A stretch of 64,000 bases of DNA from Acheta domesticus (GCA_031308135.1 JAHLJT010000631.1:145866734-145930733); one strand, 5' to 3'. Shown: positions 20,779 through 32,975, numbered from the stretch's first letter. Made by a program: numbers and translations. Notes: generated from the sequence alone by a model not told the origin.

Positions 20779-23465
20779 GAAAACTAACTGCATAACACTG
20801 CTCAATTGGAATGCCAATGGAATTAAAAGGCCACATCAATTATTTGAACATTTTCTTTATTCCCACAACATCCAAATAGCATGTATCACGGAAACGCATC
20901 TCATCCCCAATGAAAAATTTTATTTACATGGATATAAAATATACAGATATGACAGAATTGACAATATAGCATCGGGTGGCGTAGATATTATTATTTCTTC
21001 CAAACTCAAATCATTTCTTATAAATACACCTATCACTCCCTCCCTCGAATTCATTACAATAATAATCAATATCAATCAAATCCATTACCACCTTACAGTT
21101 GCGTATAAGCCTCCGAAGTATAATTTCCCGCTGACATATTTTAAAAGCATATTTAACAATACAACACACAAAATCATACTGCTCGGAGATCTAAATTGTA
21201 AAAATCAAATCTAGGGAAGTCTTAATAATAATCCAAATGGTATAAAATTACACAAATTTATTGCTAATCATAATCTTCAAATTCATGCCCCTAATGAACC
21301 CACGTATTATTCATATAATGAAAATATCATCCCAGATATTTTAGATATACTAATCACACAAAACATAAACCTTCCAATTACTCAAAACGTATTACCTGAG
21401 CTTGATTCAGATCATTATCCAGTTATTATAAACATTTATTTCAACTCTCATATCACCTATTCTAACTCTTCTCCTATATTCCAAAAAGTAAATTGGAATA
21501 AAATTACATTAAATATTGAAAACAGCATTCAATTCCTCACAAATATATTATCAACTCATGACATAGACTCGTACATCACTTATTTCACGGATGCAATAAA
21601 TCATAATTTACACATAAGTTCTAAATAGATACCAAAAACTAATTTCGTAAATTATAAACCTCTACCTTTACCTATTATTAACCTTATTAAAACTAAGCAC
21701 TCCCTAAGACGATTCTGGCAACAAACCAGGCGTAGAGATATTAAAACTAAACTAAACAAAATATCTAGGATTATAAAATCGAAACTGGAACAACATAAAT
21801 TTAATGAATACAAAAACTTTATTAAACAAATTCATCCCCAATCAAAAAAGCTCTGGTCAACTCTTAAAAGAATCTGTAAAGAAAAAACATCTATTCCAAT
21901 CCATAAACAACATTCCACTACAGTAATAAATGACTATGACAAAACTCAATTACTAGGTCTTCATTTTCAAAATACGTTTACTCCTAATTCAACCACTAAT
22001 ATTCACTTTTACAATCTTGTTAGCAATTTTCTCTTTCTTCCAAATTTTAATGTTCCCCAAAATATTGATTATATTTCCCCTTCTGAAATTCATTCAATTA
22101 TTAAAACACTAAAAACTCGCAAATCTCCAGGATTGGATACTATCAATAATCAAACACTCAAGTCACTTGGTAAAAGATCAATTGCTGCTTTTACTTCTAT
22201 TCTAAATTCCGCATTGAGATTTAATTACTTTCCAACTACCTGGAAAACAGCAATCGTACTTCCCCCCACAAAAAGATCCTAGAAACTCATCGAACTACAG
22301 ACCTATTAGTTTACTTTCCTCTCTTTCCAAGATATTTGAAACCCTTATACATCACAGATTATTACACTTCACTACAATTAACAAAATTATTCCTCCCACT
22401 CAATTTGGCTTCACTCATCAGCATGCAACTACTCATCAACTTTTAAGACTAACAGAACATATTGAAAACTCATTTCACCTAAAACAGCATACTATTGTAT
22501 TATTACTGGACATCGAAAAAGCATTCGACAAAATTTGGCATCATGGTCTTATTTATAAATTATTCCAAATTGGAATTCCTACTTATTTGTTCAAAATAAT
22601 TCAAAATTTTCTTTCTAATCGCACTTTTCGTGTCAAAATTAATTCCTCTTTTTCTCAACTATTTTCAATTGGCGCGGGCGTGCCCCAAGGGTCCTGTCTA
22701 TCTCCTCTACTTTTTAACATCTATCTCTCTGATATTTCCAACTTTACGTACTCAGAATTAGCCCTTTTTGCTGATTATACTGCATTCTTCATTAGTCATA
22801 AAAATTTAACAACTGCCAAAAATAGACTACAATCCGACCTTCTGCTTTATACAAATTGGACTTCTAAATGGCAGATTAAAATTAACATGAATAAATGTCA
22901 AGCTAAAATCTTCATACTCTGTAAACCAATCACCCCTGCAGAAATATTAACTCTTGATCAAGGTATACCCTGGATATCACCCAACACACCTATTAAATAC
23001 CTTGGACTCCTCTTAGACACTAAACTTAAATGGAATGCCCATATTAAAAACATTATTCATAAAACTAACACAAAAATTTATAAATTACACTCCCTCATTA
23101 ATTATAAATCACCTATAAACATTCACTCAGCAAAATTAATATATACCACAATTATTCGTCCTACTCTTACTTATGCTTGCCCCATCTGGTCCAATGCTGC
23201 CAAAACCCATATTAATAAGTTACAAATTCTCCAAAATAAATTCATCAGGAAATATTTCACGCACCCTGGTATATTCCAAAACTCTCAACTCCATAATGAA
23301 CTGAAAATTGACACTATCAACTCCCTAATTCGTTCACAAAGACTTAAATTGTTCAACTCCTTAGATGACTTACAACAGACCCGCTCTTTCAATTTAGGTC
23401 AAACATATCATTTTCCTCGACGTATACTATCAAAATTTCCTAAAGATATATTTCATCCACCATAA
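20771..23465 (+). pseudogene. Jockey copy 1, ORF2 endonuclease-reverse transcriptase
   Basis: About 898 codons. The endonuclease starts with LLNWNANGI and has CITETHL (catalytic Glu), LLGDLNCK and ELDSDHYPV (catalytic His). The RT has SPGLD, LLDIEKAFDKIW (motif A), GVPQGSCLSPLLFNIYLSDI (motif B) and FADYTAFF in place of FADD (second Asp changed to Tyr). Defects: in-frame TAG at 21,212-21,214 and 21,626-21,628, and a one-base frameshift in the C/A-rich run at about 22,262-22,275. No RNase H is present, as usual for Jockey. The start ATG at 20,771 overlaps ORF1's stop, matching copy 2. Confidence 0.85.
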
Positions 23466-23671
23466 TTACTACATTTACAACATATTATCCTTCTATTCAA
23501 AATCTTTTTTACAAACTTCTTTTTTTTCATAACATAACCTTTTCAAAAATTTAATTGTTAATAATTCCTACTACAGGTTCCAGTGAGTATCAAATCGCCA
23601 GTTATTTGTTTGTAATGTCCAAACCCCTGAAAGACAAATATGTCGAACAGGTAGAAATAAATTTAAAAAAA

Positions 23672-24359
23672 AGGGAATATCAACAATGCTGGAAACGCAA
23701 CAATGGAATTCCGTTTCCCGCTTGCGAATTTATGTGAATTGTGTGTCATTGTTATTACTTGATAGAGCTGTATGAATAAGAAGAGGTATAATTGTAAAAT
23801 GTATGTTGAAATTTGCATGAAAATATTTAGTTTTCTCACCAAATGCTGTACCATTTGTAATGAGTAGAGTAATACTTTCCCGTATACTATACGTACGTAT
23901 ATTATAGGGAACGTTATGTAATTCTGCGGGAAAAAACGGCGGATTTTCGGAAGAAATACTCTTATTACAGGGCCCTGGTAAAGAGAAAGTGGTAAGTTAA
24001 GAAAAAATCTAACACGTGGTGCAGCTCTGTTTTGTGGGTCCTTGATACCGAAAAACAAATTGAAAGCAAAACGTCTGTCCTTCTGTCTGTGAATAACGCT
24101 AGCGACTAAACCGCTCAGCGGCTTTTCTAAAAAATTGTTACTCCCCGATAGATCTCGCTGATCCCGCGGTACCTTGAAATTAAAACCGTTATTTTAATTT
24201 TGGGGAGTACTTGACATGAAGTCCGCCGGACATTTTCAAAAATCTCTTGAAAATGGCTCCAATTTTTTTCTTTAAACTTCTTGCAATATTAGAGTAAAAC
24301 ACACTTGGTAAGGTGGTGTAGGTCCGATTTTCACGGTAGGGTAGGGATACTGCTAAATG
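23672..24359 (+). repeat. REP-B remainder and a new REP start, broken by the hAT
   Basis: REP-B text resumes from 23,672 to about 23,875. A REP hairpin start follows (ACTTTCCCGTATACTATACG at about 23,876), with a GTCTGTCC patch and body to GCTAAATG at 24,352-24,359, where the 8.86-kb hAT begins. The copy resumes at 33,223. Confidence 0.7.
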
Positions 24360-24374
24360 CAGGGACCGAAAAGG

Positions 24375-24525
24375 TATTGAATACCGGTAAAAATACCGGT
24401 AAAATACCGGTATTTTTTCATACCGGTATAAAATACCTTTATTCTTTTATACCGATAAAATAACTTTATAGGACGTCTATACCGGTATGGACGTTCATAA
24501 AGGTTATACCGGTATTTTCAATGGA
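24375..24525. repeat. Left subterminal TACCGGTA repeats of the hAT
   Basis: At least seven occurrences of ACCGGTA or its palindrome TACCGGTA within 150 bp, often as AATACCGGTATTTT. The same motif recurs in the right end at about 32,980-33,190. Subterminal short repeats are required for hAT transposase binding in studied members; binding here is inferred. Confidence 0.75.
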
Positions 24526-24539
24526 AATAGTGTCGCGTT

Positions 24540-24955
24540 CATGCCCTACACGCGCGCTCGCGTCCCCACATGCGCGTTCGCACGCCCACACGCGCATTTG
24601 AGCCCCAACACGCGAGTTCACGCCCGCGCACGCGCGCTAACGCCCGCACACGCGCGTTGGCGCCCGCACACGCGCGTTGGCGCCCGCACACGCGCGTTGG
24701 CGCCCGCACACGCGCGTTGGCGCCCGCACACGCGCGTTGGCGCCCGCACACGCGCGTTGGCGCCCGCACACGCGCGTTGGCGCCCGCACACGCGCGTTGG
24801 CGCCCGCACACGCGCGTTGGCGCCCGCACACGCGCGTTCGTGTCCGCACACGCGCGTTCGCGCCCGCACACGCGCGCGCGCTCGCCACACGCGCGCTCAC
24901 GCCGCCACACGCGCGTTCGTACCCCTATAGCCGCGTTCACACCCCCACACGCGCA
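24540..24955. repeat. GC-rich 20-bp tandem repeat array
   Basis: Unit GCCCGCACACGCGCGTTGGC. About nine near-perfect units lie between 24,640 and 24,835, with degenerate ones on both sides. The alternating purine-pyrimidine runs (CACACGCGCG) favour Z-DNA. Because the unit lacks stop codons in most frames, long ORFs (up to 147 codons, rich in Ala/Arg/His/Thr) appear in several frames on both strands; I do not regard these as genes. Confidence 0.9.
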
Positions 24956-25024
24956 GTTTTTGAGAGGATATAATGTCTCTCACGCTTCACAATTCACGCT
25001 GAAAAAATAAATTACTTTAGTTAA

Positions 25025-26317
25025 CCCTTTAACGGTAAGGTGCGGGTCGGATCCGACCCGTGGGAAAATTGTACGAGCATTTCTTCCACACTTTTCGTCC
25101 CAAGGTCACGTGCTCTCGGGTGTCCTCTAGTTCATTCTTTTGCTGGACACCGTTGCAACACAAATCGCGCCAGTATGTATTACGTAATTACAATATTTGT
25201 TTAAAGTTAGGCGTGCTCGTGGCAGGGTCGGATACGACCCACCTTGCTGTTCACGTAACACGTATTTTCAACTTAAAGTAAATATTTTTTCCTTCTTCTA
25301 GCTACTGTGTGATGGATTTCGATTGAAATTTGTCAACTTCAGAGGCGATTTTAGCAGAATTAATGCGCGAAGACGATACTGATGATGAATTTGATGATGA
25401 ACTTGCCGAAACTTCCTCTGAATCAGGTAATGAAATTTTACCTAAGGATGATAACGTCGATGACGTTTCGATTCGGGGGAAGTAGAAAACAGAATTGAGG
25501 AACATAATGGTGACGACAGAGCTTTTGATTTGGGCAGGGATAATGAAATTATCTGGACAAACACACTTTTGATAAGTAAATTTTCGAAGACGAGCGCAGC
25601 AAACATTGACATTCATTTGCCTGGGGCTAAAAGTGAAGCTCGAGAAATAGTGAACGAGTTGCAGTTATTTTCATTATTTATTGCATCAGAAATGATAGAT
25701 AAAATCGTGAATCATACCGACAAACAAATTGAAAAATCAAAACAATACATATCTGTTCAATGGTACTTATCTTCTACTGATGCCTTGGAGATAAAAGCTT
25801 TAATAGGACTGTTGTTCATGAGTGGCGTTTTGAAAAATTCCGATTTAAATGTCTCAGACATGTTTTCTCCTATATATGGTCCACCTGTTTTTCGAAGCGC
25901 CATGACCAAGAAAAGATTCGGTTTTCTTCTCACAAACCTAAGATTTGATGATAGAGAAACGAGGGAAGTTCGAAGATCTCTTTACAAATTTGCTGCATTT
26001 CGGGACATATGGAATACTTTTACAGAAAATTGTGCAAAATACTACACTCCATCTGAGTATGTCACAGTGGACGAATCCCTTCTTAGTTTCCGTGGGAGAT
26101 GCCCATTCAAAATGTACATTCCCACGAAATCTGCAAAATACGGGCTAAAGATAATTTCACTTTGTGATGCAAGGACGTTTTATTTCATGAGTGTCATTCC
26201 ATATGTAGGCCAAGAGAACAAGAAGAAAAATTCCAATTTGAAAATCGTCAAACACAACCTCGGGTCGGATCCTACCCTACCTTACCATTTGAGATACACT
26301 ACCTTGCCGTTTGAGGG
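25025..26317 (+). mobile_element. piggyBac-type element 3, internally deleted, with TTAA TSD
   Basis: 1,293 bp flanked by TTAA (25,021-25,024 and 26,318-26,321). Ends CCCTTTAACGGTAAGGTG and, inverted, CCCTCAAACGGCAAGGTAG. The perfect 18-bp palindrome CGGGTCGGATCCGACCCG is at 25,043-25,060. A second form, GGGTCGGATACGACCC, at 25,225-25,240 is followed by an inverted terminal motif (ACCTTGCTGTT), and a third, imperfect copy is at 26,262-26,277. It contains most of a transposase gene whose 3' part is gone. It lies inside the hAT. Confidence 0.9.
25312..26316 (+). pseudogene. piggyBac-like transposase, 3'-truncated
   Basis: The likely original ATG at 25,312 is followed at codon 5 by a TGA. An acidic N-terminus with DDTDDEFDDE reads on to about 25,485, where a stop and frameshift intervene, and the main open part is 25,530-26,316. 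Recognisable DDE_Tnp_1_7 features are LIGLLFMSGV, TKKRFGFLLTNLRFDD, EYVTVDESLLSFRGRCPFKM (first catalytic Asp) and YGLKIISLCDART (second Asp). The part with the third Asp and the C-terminal cysteine-rich domain is deleted, and the ORF runs straight into the right terminal repeat. It would cut and reinsert the element at TTAA; it is inactive as it stands. Confidence 0.9.
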
Positions 26318-26321
26318 TTAA

Positions 26322-28021
26322 TAATATCTCACAAAATGTTTTTAATCAAACATTTCATAATTGTTATTTATTGTTTAAATTATTATTTTGTCTAATACAT
26401 ACACATCACTCGGTAAACAATCATTAACGAAAGGCGAATGATATCATGAATTCTAATAGAGTAAATATGACGGAGAACCAAAAACATCGATTCAGAACTT
26501 AAGCAGGATGCGACGGCTAAGTTTCTTCACTTCGTCATTGCGCAATGTTTTCGCTGAAAACTTCTCACCCCCCTCTTCCTACGCTTGGGCATATCGAATT
26601 GCGCCAGCCTCGCACACAGCCCGCCGAAGAACGCGGCGAGATGTGAGCGGAGGTCAGGGAAGTCACGTTATCAGAACAGCAGGATGCCAGAGGTGCGACC
26701 GTGCTTCGAGGTCAGACTACACTGAGCGAGCAGCCTGGCGTGGCAGGGCTCGGGAAGAGGGGAGCAAGAAGTGAGGTTTGACAAGCGATGTTAAAAACAA
26801 ACGGGTAAACAGACTGCAAATTAGGTGAACCAAGGCATGGAAACCCTCAGTCGTCTGCGAATTTGTTTACAACATGAAAAGTAATGTCGATAATTTGAAT
26901 ACATTTAAATGTTCGTAATATTAATTAAATATTAAGTTTTCTTTAATATTTGATTTTTTTAACGTTTTCAACAAAACTTTCTCGTTAGGCTGGGTGGAGT
27001 CGAAGGAAGGGTTGTAGAGGAAACTAGAGCAATATTTTTTCTTCCGTAGATCTCGATACTGAAATTCTATGCATTGATGTTCTAATAAATGAAAATAAAT
27101 TACGAAAGTGGATTTATTCTTTAATACCATTCATTAATCCGTACTTTCTAATTCGGAACCACTGTATTTCAAAGCCAAACACAGCATCGCTGCTTCTAAT
27201 CGACCGTAACATAAGACCAGGATTTTGAAAAAGGAAATAATTGTTCCAGAAAAATAACATTTGAGGGAAAATTAAAATGTTTTATTACGGAAGAATCAAT
27301 TTCCAAAACAGGAATAACATAATAACCTCTACAAACAAATATTAGATTAGAAATCAATCATTACGAGTATATAGTATTAGAAAACACAGTATTTGCAATG
27401 ATGAAAACACAGCATTTTTAATGATGAAATCAGACGTTCCACGCTAACATGTCTTTAAAACTAAAATGTTTTGTAACGTAAGAATCCAATTATCAAAACA
27501 AGAATTATATAATGGCAAAGTAAGAAAATTAGGAAAACAGTATAAACACAGTAATATTCAAATTCAAAATCATATCTTACAAACTATCGGAACTAGAAAT
27601 GTGTATGCCATGCAACCGCAATCACCAGGAAACAGAACATGAACATTAGAACAGAACACATTCGGTTCAAAATATGAACCACTTAAAAATTATGCGATAA
27701 AAGATCAAAGCATCCTAGAGTTATTCAGGCTGAATGATCAGAGTAAATTACAACCATTGTTTAATTTCCTTAAATAATATTTCAAGCTACGTTCAGGTGC
27801 ATTATCTGACTAATCTTCTGTTTAAAGTTAACTTCATTTAAAATAGATTAAGTAATTATATTTACTATTAATGTGAAATCTGGAAATTCAACAGATTTTT
27901 GTAAAACAAAATCGATATAAAATGCCAAATCGTAATTGGCAAACTATAATAGGTGTGACCTGTACACAATATCCATTAAATAAAAATAAAAACAAAATAC
28001 TTCTGGTAACATGTTCAATGT
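26322..28021. other. Noncoding interior of the hAT
   Basis: No gene is recognised. Positions about 26,560-26,780 are a GC-richer patch with an 88-codon plus-strand frame lacking any known domain. From 26,880 to 28,020 the sequence is AT-rich and without repeats I can name. Confidence 0.4.
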
Positions 28022-29750
28022 TTATTTATGATTAGATCGAATGATTAACACAGCATTTACTATTTCATCACGTAAGTTGTATCGATGAGGTGACAGTATA
28101 TATTTCAAAGATGAAAACAAACGTTCCACGCTAATTTGTGTGGATGGCACGGCCAAAGCAACTTTCGCTAGTTTGCATAATTGTGGCATTGATTCCTCGT
28201 GTTCCTTCCAAAATTCAAAAATATTCTCGTTCGCTCTCAAACGAGGTATTTGAGGAAACCCCGAAAGATCTTTCCTTAAATCAGAGACTGGAACAACAGA
28301 TTTCACAATACTCTTTCTATTTTCTTCCAATTTCCTTAGCATGATTTCCATTTCATCGTCATCACTGTCACTGTTTTCAGAGGGATTTAGTTTCAAAGGA
28401 GAGCTGGATAGGGATGTTTCCATTTTGGACATGCGTGACCATGTACTTAATAAATGTTGTTCTGCTCTTTGGCTTTCTTCAGGCGAAAGCACAATATTAA
28501 ATCGTGCATCAACGAACAAGCCTGCCAAGAATATATCATTGTTGAATAATATCTTTTGTCTTCTCTCCATGGCTGCTACCAGGGATGCAGACAATTTACT
28601 GTTAATTTTTTCGGGTTTTAAGGATGCATTTGGTCCACACTCGAAAAAAATCGCCAACACTGAGCTGTTCTTCTTGCAGCTGTTTTGTAGCTGACCGTGC
28701 TGGAAGCAAACTCTTAACTATCGTTTCAATTTCATCCCAAATTTCCGATGGCAAATATATATCTTCGTTGGAAAATATGCAACAAGGCTTGAGTTCAAGC
28801 AAACATTCAAGCATGTCGAGTGTGGAATGCCATCTAGTTACACAGTCGAGAAATGGTTTTCTCTGCTGCATCGCTTTCAGCAAACCACGTATTGTGGGCG
28901 TTCGCAATTTCTTGCAGATATTTCTCGCCTCTTGAATTGTCTGGGAAACGGCTGGATCTTTAAGACAGTCATTTACAGCTAACTGAATTGTGTGGGCGGC
29001 ACACCTCACGGACTTAACAAAGTTTGTTTCATTGCGCATGCGTAACACATCTGCTGGATTTTCCCCTAATGCAACCTCTTCACATTGTAAATTTATTTCG
29101 GAGTCATAACATTCATTCCACGTAATGTCAATCTCTTCTTCTTTTTCAAGCAACTTCACAGCTTTTATCATATTGGAACCATTGTCAGTTGTTATGGAAT
29201 AAATCCGACCCACAGAAATTCCGTATTCTTTGCACACATTCAATATTACACTTTTTATAGTTGTGGCATTGTGATCACTACTTAGTTCTTTTACACCAAG
29301 AGTCCTTAAAACAATTTTAAAATCAGCATCGATAAACTGAACATTGATTCCCAAAAATGATCGGTCCATACATGTAGCTGCATCTACTTTCAGAGAAATC
29401 AGTTTGCCATGTATTTCTTTACATATTTGATTTCTCACTCTCAGCGCCCTTTGAAGAATCTCACTTCGAATTCCATGAGAATTAAGATTATGGCGAGCGT
29501 TGGCCTCTGAAGGTATCATGGACACAATGTTTTTGAACGCCGAATCATCTAAAAGAGAGAATGGGCGACCATGGACACTGACTAAGTTCACGCACTCCTC
29601 TTTCAATCTTTCTAGTTTATTTTGTTTTTGATCTTGTTCAATTGATTCATTGGATTTCCTCTTCCGAGATTCTTTCTCTAGTTGAACTGCGGTAAATTCG
29701 TCGGGATGTGTGTTCGCCAAATGAGCTTTTAAATTAGTACCACGATTTCC
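28022..29750 (-). pseudogene. BED-finger hAT transposase, one frameshift
   Basis: About 575 codons in two overlapping frames. At the 5' edge RGTNLKAHLANTHPDEF is the end of a BED zinc finger; it follows TTTCTCTTCACAG at about 29,751-29,763, a strong splice acceptor, so the finger's first half is probably in an upstream exon I could not find. DDE core: LKVDAATCMDRS (first Asp), SITTDNGSNM (second Asp), RCAAHTIQLAVND and RWHSTLDMLECLLE. The C-terminus has VPSTQISVERLFSSLKYIL, the hAT dimerisation region with the catalytic Glu. The only visible break is a one-base shift in a six-T run (28,606-28,611, A6 on the coding strand). Confidence 0.9.
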
Positions 29751-30089
29751 CTGTGAAGAGAAATTGACAGGATGTAAAATATTGTATACGAGTAAGATAA
29801 AATTATCATGATTGTAAGGTTAAATTTGTATGAAGGCATGTGGAGAATTCCAGTCGAAATAGACAAAAAAATGTCCACCTCCTTATCATTTAAGTTATCT
29901 TTGAGAAATCCAGAATGCAGATTGACGACTATAGACAGGAGCATCAATGGCACGTGCCACACTTGCCTTTCTCTACATACAATAGACCACTGCAAAAGCC
30001 TTGTACATAACGTTCGAATGTGTATTTTTTAATGTAAAATATTTGTGTTACTATCCGTATTGATTTCGATATTTCGTAGATTGCTAGTA
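29751..30089. other. Presumed intron and upstream part of the hAT transposase gene
   Basis: No coding similarity is seen on either strand. On the minus strand it precedes the acceptor site at about 29,751 and probably is intron. Two short open frames here have no recognisable content. Confidence 0.35.
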
Positions 30090-30994
30090 CCCGAGAGAGG
30101 TGGCGCGAGGTCCCTTGTGACCCCACTTATCTTTGCTTAGCTGCAATTGCCTAATTTTGCGAGTCAGCAGCTTTACATTTCACATACCTTTCACCACATT
30201 TTTCAGCGTTTGTTTGAAATATTTAAGCACGTCGCGACAGCGCAAGGGGTTCCTGAAAGAGCGATGACAGTCGAGTCGTCATCAAAATGATCAGTCTGAC
30301 CCCGCGCCACCACTTCCGTCGGCAGCGCAAACGCTTGCAGCAGTGCTTCAGTCGTTCCGGTACATTGATAGAATGTGACAGCAAGAAGTGTATTGGTTAT
30401 TTATTTGACATTATGAATAATTTAAGGAAAACAAAATTTTTTGTGCTAAATGCAGAAAAGAAGTTTGTAAAGATCATCACGATGTTTTGTGGAAACAATG
30501 TAGTTCAGTGAGAAGAGTAATAAATTGACGACATGCAACCTGTTCCTTTCCAAATTTTAGATGCAATAATTCCTTTATAAATATTTGTGACACCAATACA
30601 AATATCTTAAATTTTGTACTTTTTTTAAGTTATGTTGTTTGACTTAGAATCATTTTCAAATAATTGTTTACTTATTTTTGTGTGAGTCAATGTTACAAAA
30701 TGAAACTCATTGAATTTTCTGATACCTTTGTCATTGAAATATTCAGGAAAATGTAAATGGGGTCCCTACATCATATTAAAGATAAATGATAATTTTTTCA
30801 ATTTCTCATTTGCATGTTTGTTTGTAATAGTGAATTATGTTAATACTACCTTATAAATGATTGATCATTATTAAAATAAATATTTTCACAGTTATTTGTT
30901 GCGAAATATTATATTATAAAGAAATAACTTAAAGGGATCAGAAAGACCCCGCGCCACCTCTAACGTCACTCCGGCAACCGCCACCTCTCCAGGG
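30090..30994 (+). mobile_element. piggyBac-like nonautonomous element 4
   Basis: 905 bp. The right end ...CCACCTCTCCAGGG is followed by TTAA (30,995-30,998). The left end CCCGAGAGAGGTGGCG follows AGTA, apparently a decayed TTAA. Terminal sequences match the inverted right end (CCCTGGAGAGGTGGCG). GGTC...GACCCC-type palindromic motifs occur at 30,109-30,123 and near the right end, and an inverted copy of the terminal motif (GACCCCGCGCCACC) lies at about 30,298-30,311. It retains the last part of a transposase gene. Confidence 0.75.
30307..30521 (+). pseudogene. piggyBac transposase C-terminal cysteine-rich remnant
   Basis: In two frames, with a shift near 30,440, this encodes LIECDSKKCIGYLFDIMNNL followed by FCAKCRKEVCKDHHDV and WKQCSSVRR. 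The Cys/His spacing (CxxC, C, HH, C) matches the C-terminal zinc-binding domain of piggyBac-type transposases, which binds the element's terminal DNA. Everything upstream, including the DDD core, is missing. Elements 3 and 4 thus keep opposite ends of such a gene, but their terminal repeats differ, so they are not parts of one element. Confidence 0.7.
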
Positions 30995-30998
30995 TTAA

Positions 30999-32975
30999 TG
31001 TTAATTGCTGCTGATATCATTATTAGATAGATAATCATAAAAATAAATTTGTAGTTGTCAGTGTAAGTAAATAGTCACGTTGTCAATGAACGTGTCATCA
31101 CACAATCCAACTGAAAGTCAGTTTCGAATTAAAGTAATACATTGACTTTAATAATATGATTAAAAAAATAACATATGCATTTAATTGTAACATAGCAAAT
31201 AAATGGGAGCGTAATAGTTCCATAATATACTGTTTAGAATCACAAAACACAAACTTGAATTTCTTATTCATTAACTTCATTTATTTCTCTTTAGTTGAAA
31301 AGAAAAAAGTCGAAAATCCAAGAAAAATAAATTGAAAATGGAATTTGAATAAACGGGGTGCTTTATTTGACCTCTGACTACGCATTTGATATGTTAATGA
31401 CCTTTATTGTATAGAAAAAATATTTCTTAACCATTACAAACCAGAAGAAAGATTTTTAATATACTAGATTCATTCTTAATGCTGGTTGGACTAATTTTGC
31501 AATTAATACAATATGGTTCCTAAAAGTTCCAGACCAGTTAATAAGGATACATATTATATAAGTCAAAAGATGACTCTATAACACAATTTCGTTACAGTTA
31601 TATATAGAAACAATTATACAAACAGATTTAATTCTAATGGGAGTGGAGAGAAGTCTGATTAGAGAATTCAAATTTTTGGCTGATCTCACATGGAATTTCA
31701 CATGTATACGTATATAAAAGAACAATTTGTACGTACCTTCACAACATGAATACAATTCAGCAACAAGCACTTCGAGGTGTTCCTTGAAGGATCATACTTA
31801 AAGTATTTATAAACTATATTTGTGGTTTTTCTTCCCATCTTTTCTGTGGAAGCACTACTTGAAAAATTTTCAAGAATCTCTAAAACTCACGACTAGTACT
31901 GATCGTTCACAAGAAATAAAATATACTCTCGAATGTATGTAGATCCCAAAATGTTCGGAAGACACCAGAATCTCTTGCTGTAAAAGTGAGACGATTCGTA
32001 GTCCGTTACCTCGGCAAGAAGTTTTTATACTGAGGAACTTAAATGTGCACCATCGTTCGCGACCTGTCCTTCCTCCCCTCAGATATCAGCAATCTGATCG
32101 TGTTATACAGTAGTATTATTTTAGCGTGGCCACTCAAGGTCGTGGTCTCAGAACTACCGGAAGAGTTCATTTCTCAAACATAGCTGTTTTGGGGGAGCGC
32201 GTCCTTTCCCAGCACGTCTTGACAGTCCTACTCCAGTTCTATAAACATTGACCCTGACTGCCGTATCTGAGAGGTGCATGCTTCCAGTTGCGTTTCCTAC
32301 TAGAGTGGAGAATTTTTACGTGATTCGGAAGTTGTTTTAAGTGATTATTGTTAAACTGCCTCGTGTTGGAATTTGTGGCACAGAGGCGATATATTATTTT
32401 CCAGAAAATAATTACTTTCCGGCACCGCGCGCGACCTTTCCTTCCTCTACCTTGACCTATCTTCTCTCCTTATACACACACGCACACACACACACACGTA
32501 CATCAACTTCACTACCACAGACGACGGAAGTTTAGAGCTTGACCCAGCTGGGGCGGGGACCCGTAGTGGGAGATACCTAGTTGGGGGAAAACCCGTTAGC
32601 CGACGGTATGTCGACGCTGGATCTCACCATCCAGCAAGGGAAGATCACTGCCTCCTACCGACGAAAATTCATGCACTACACTTAAGGTACTAATTATCTT
32701 ATCGGTTGACCCGCCCGAAATCACTAATAGTCAATCATTGATTGGAACAAATTGTAGGCTTCGTTCAGGAAACCCGACCACTAGTGTTCTTTCCTAGCCG
32801 ACGACAGAACTCGTCTTAGCTACAATAGAGCTAGTGTCGAAAATCCGCCACTCTCGAGACTCGAACCCTGAATCTTCCCGGTCAGAAACTCCGCAACGTC
32901 AATAGTTGTTCATCAGAACCATCTCACCAGTAGAAATCATAATCATTTTCTCGCAAATACCTGTATGATTCTACT
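30999..32975. other. Noncoding interior of the hAT, with short CA repeat
   Basis: AT-rich to about 31,950, then more mixed composition. A (CA)n-like run lies at about 32,474-32,496. At 32,855-32,880 a minus-strand B-box-like GGGTTCGAGTCTC recalls a tRNA-derived fragment, but no tRNA can be folded. The missing first exon of the hAT transposase should lie in or near this stretch, but I could not identify it. Confidence 0.4.

Larger units (their letters stand above)
20450..23671 (+). mobile_element. Jockey-type non-LTR retrotransposon, copy 1 (5'-truncated)
   Basis: It is flanked by AGGGAAT at 20,443-20,449 and 23,672-23,678, a TSD inside REP-B text that other copies carry uninterrupted. The element holds the end of ORF1, nearly all of ORF2, a 3' UTR and a short tail AATAAATTTAAAAAAAA. 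Composition is very AT-rich with A/T-ending codons. Two nonsense codons, one frameshift and a lost catalytic aspartate make it defective, but damage is light for its length. Confidence 0.85.

Noticed and set aside
24640..24840. CRISPR-like regular repeats
   Set aside because: Units are directly adjacent with no unique spacers, and the context is eukaryotic transposons.
24487..25010. Several ORFs of 87-147 codons on both strands with Arg/Ala/His-rich repeats
   Set aside because: They are translations of the 20-bp tandem repeat in different frames. A repeat unit without stops creates them automatically.
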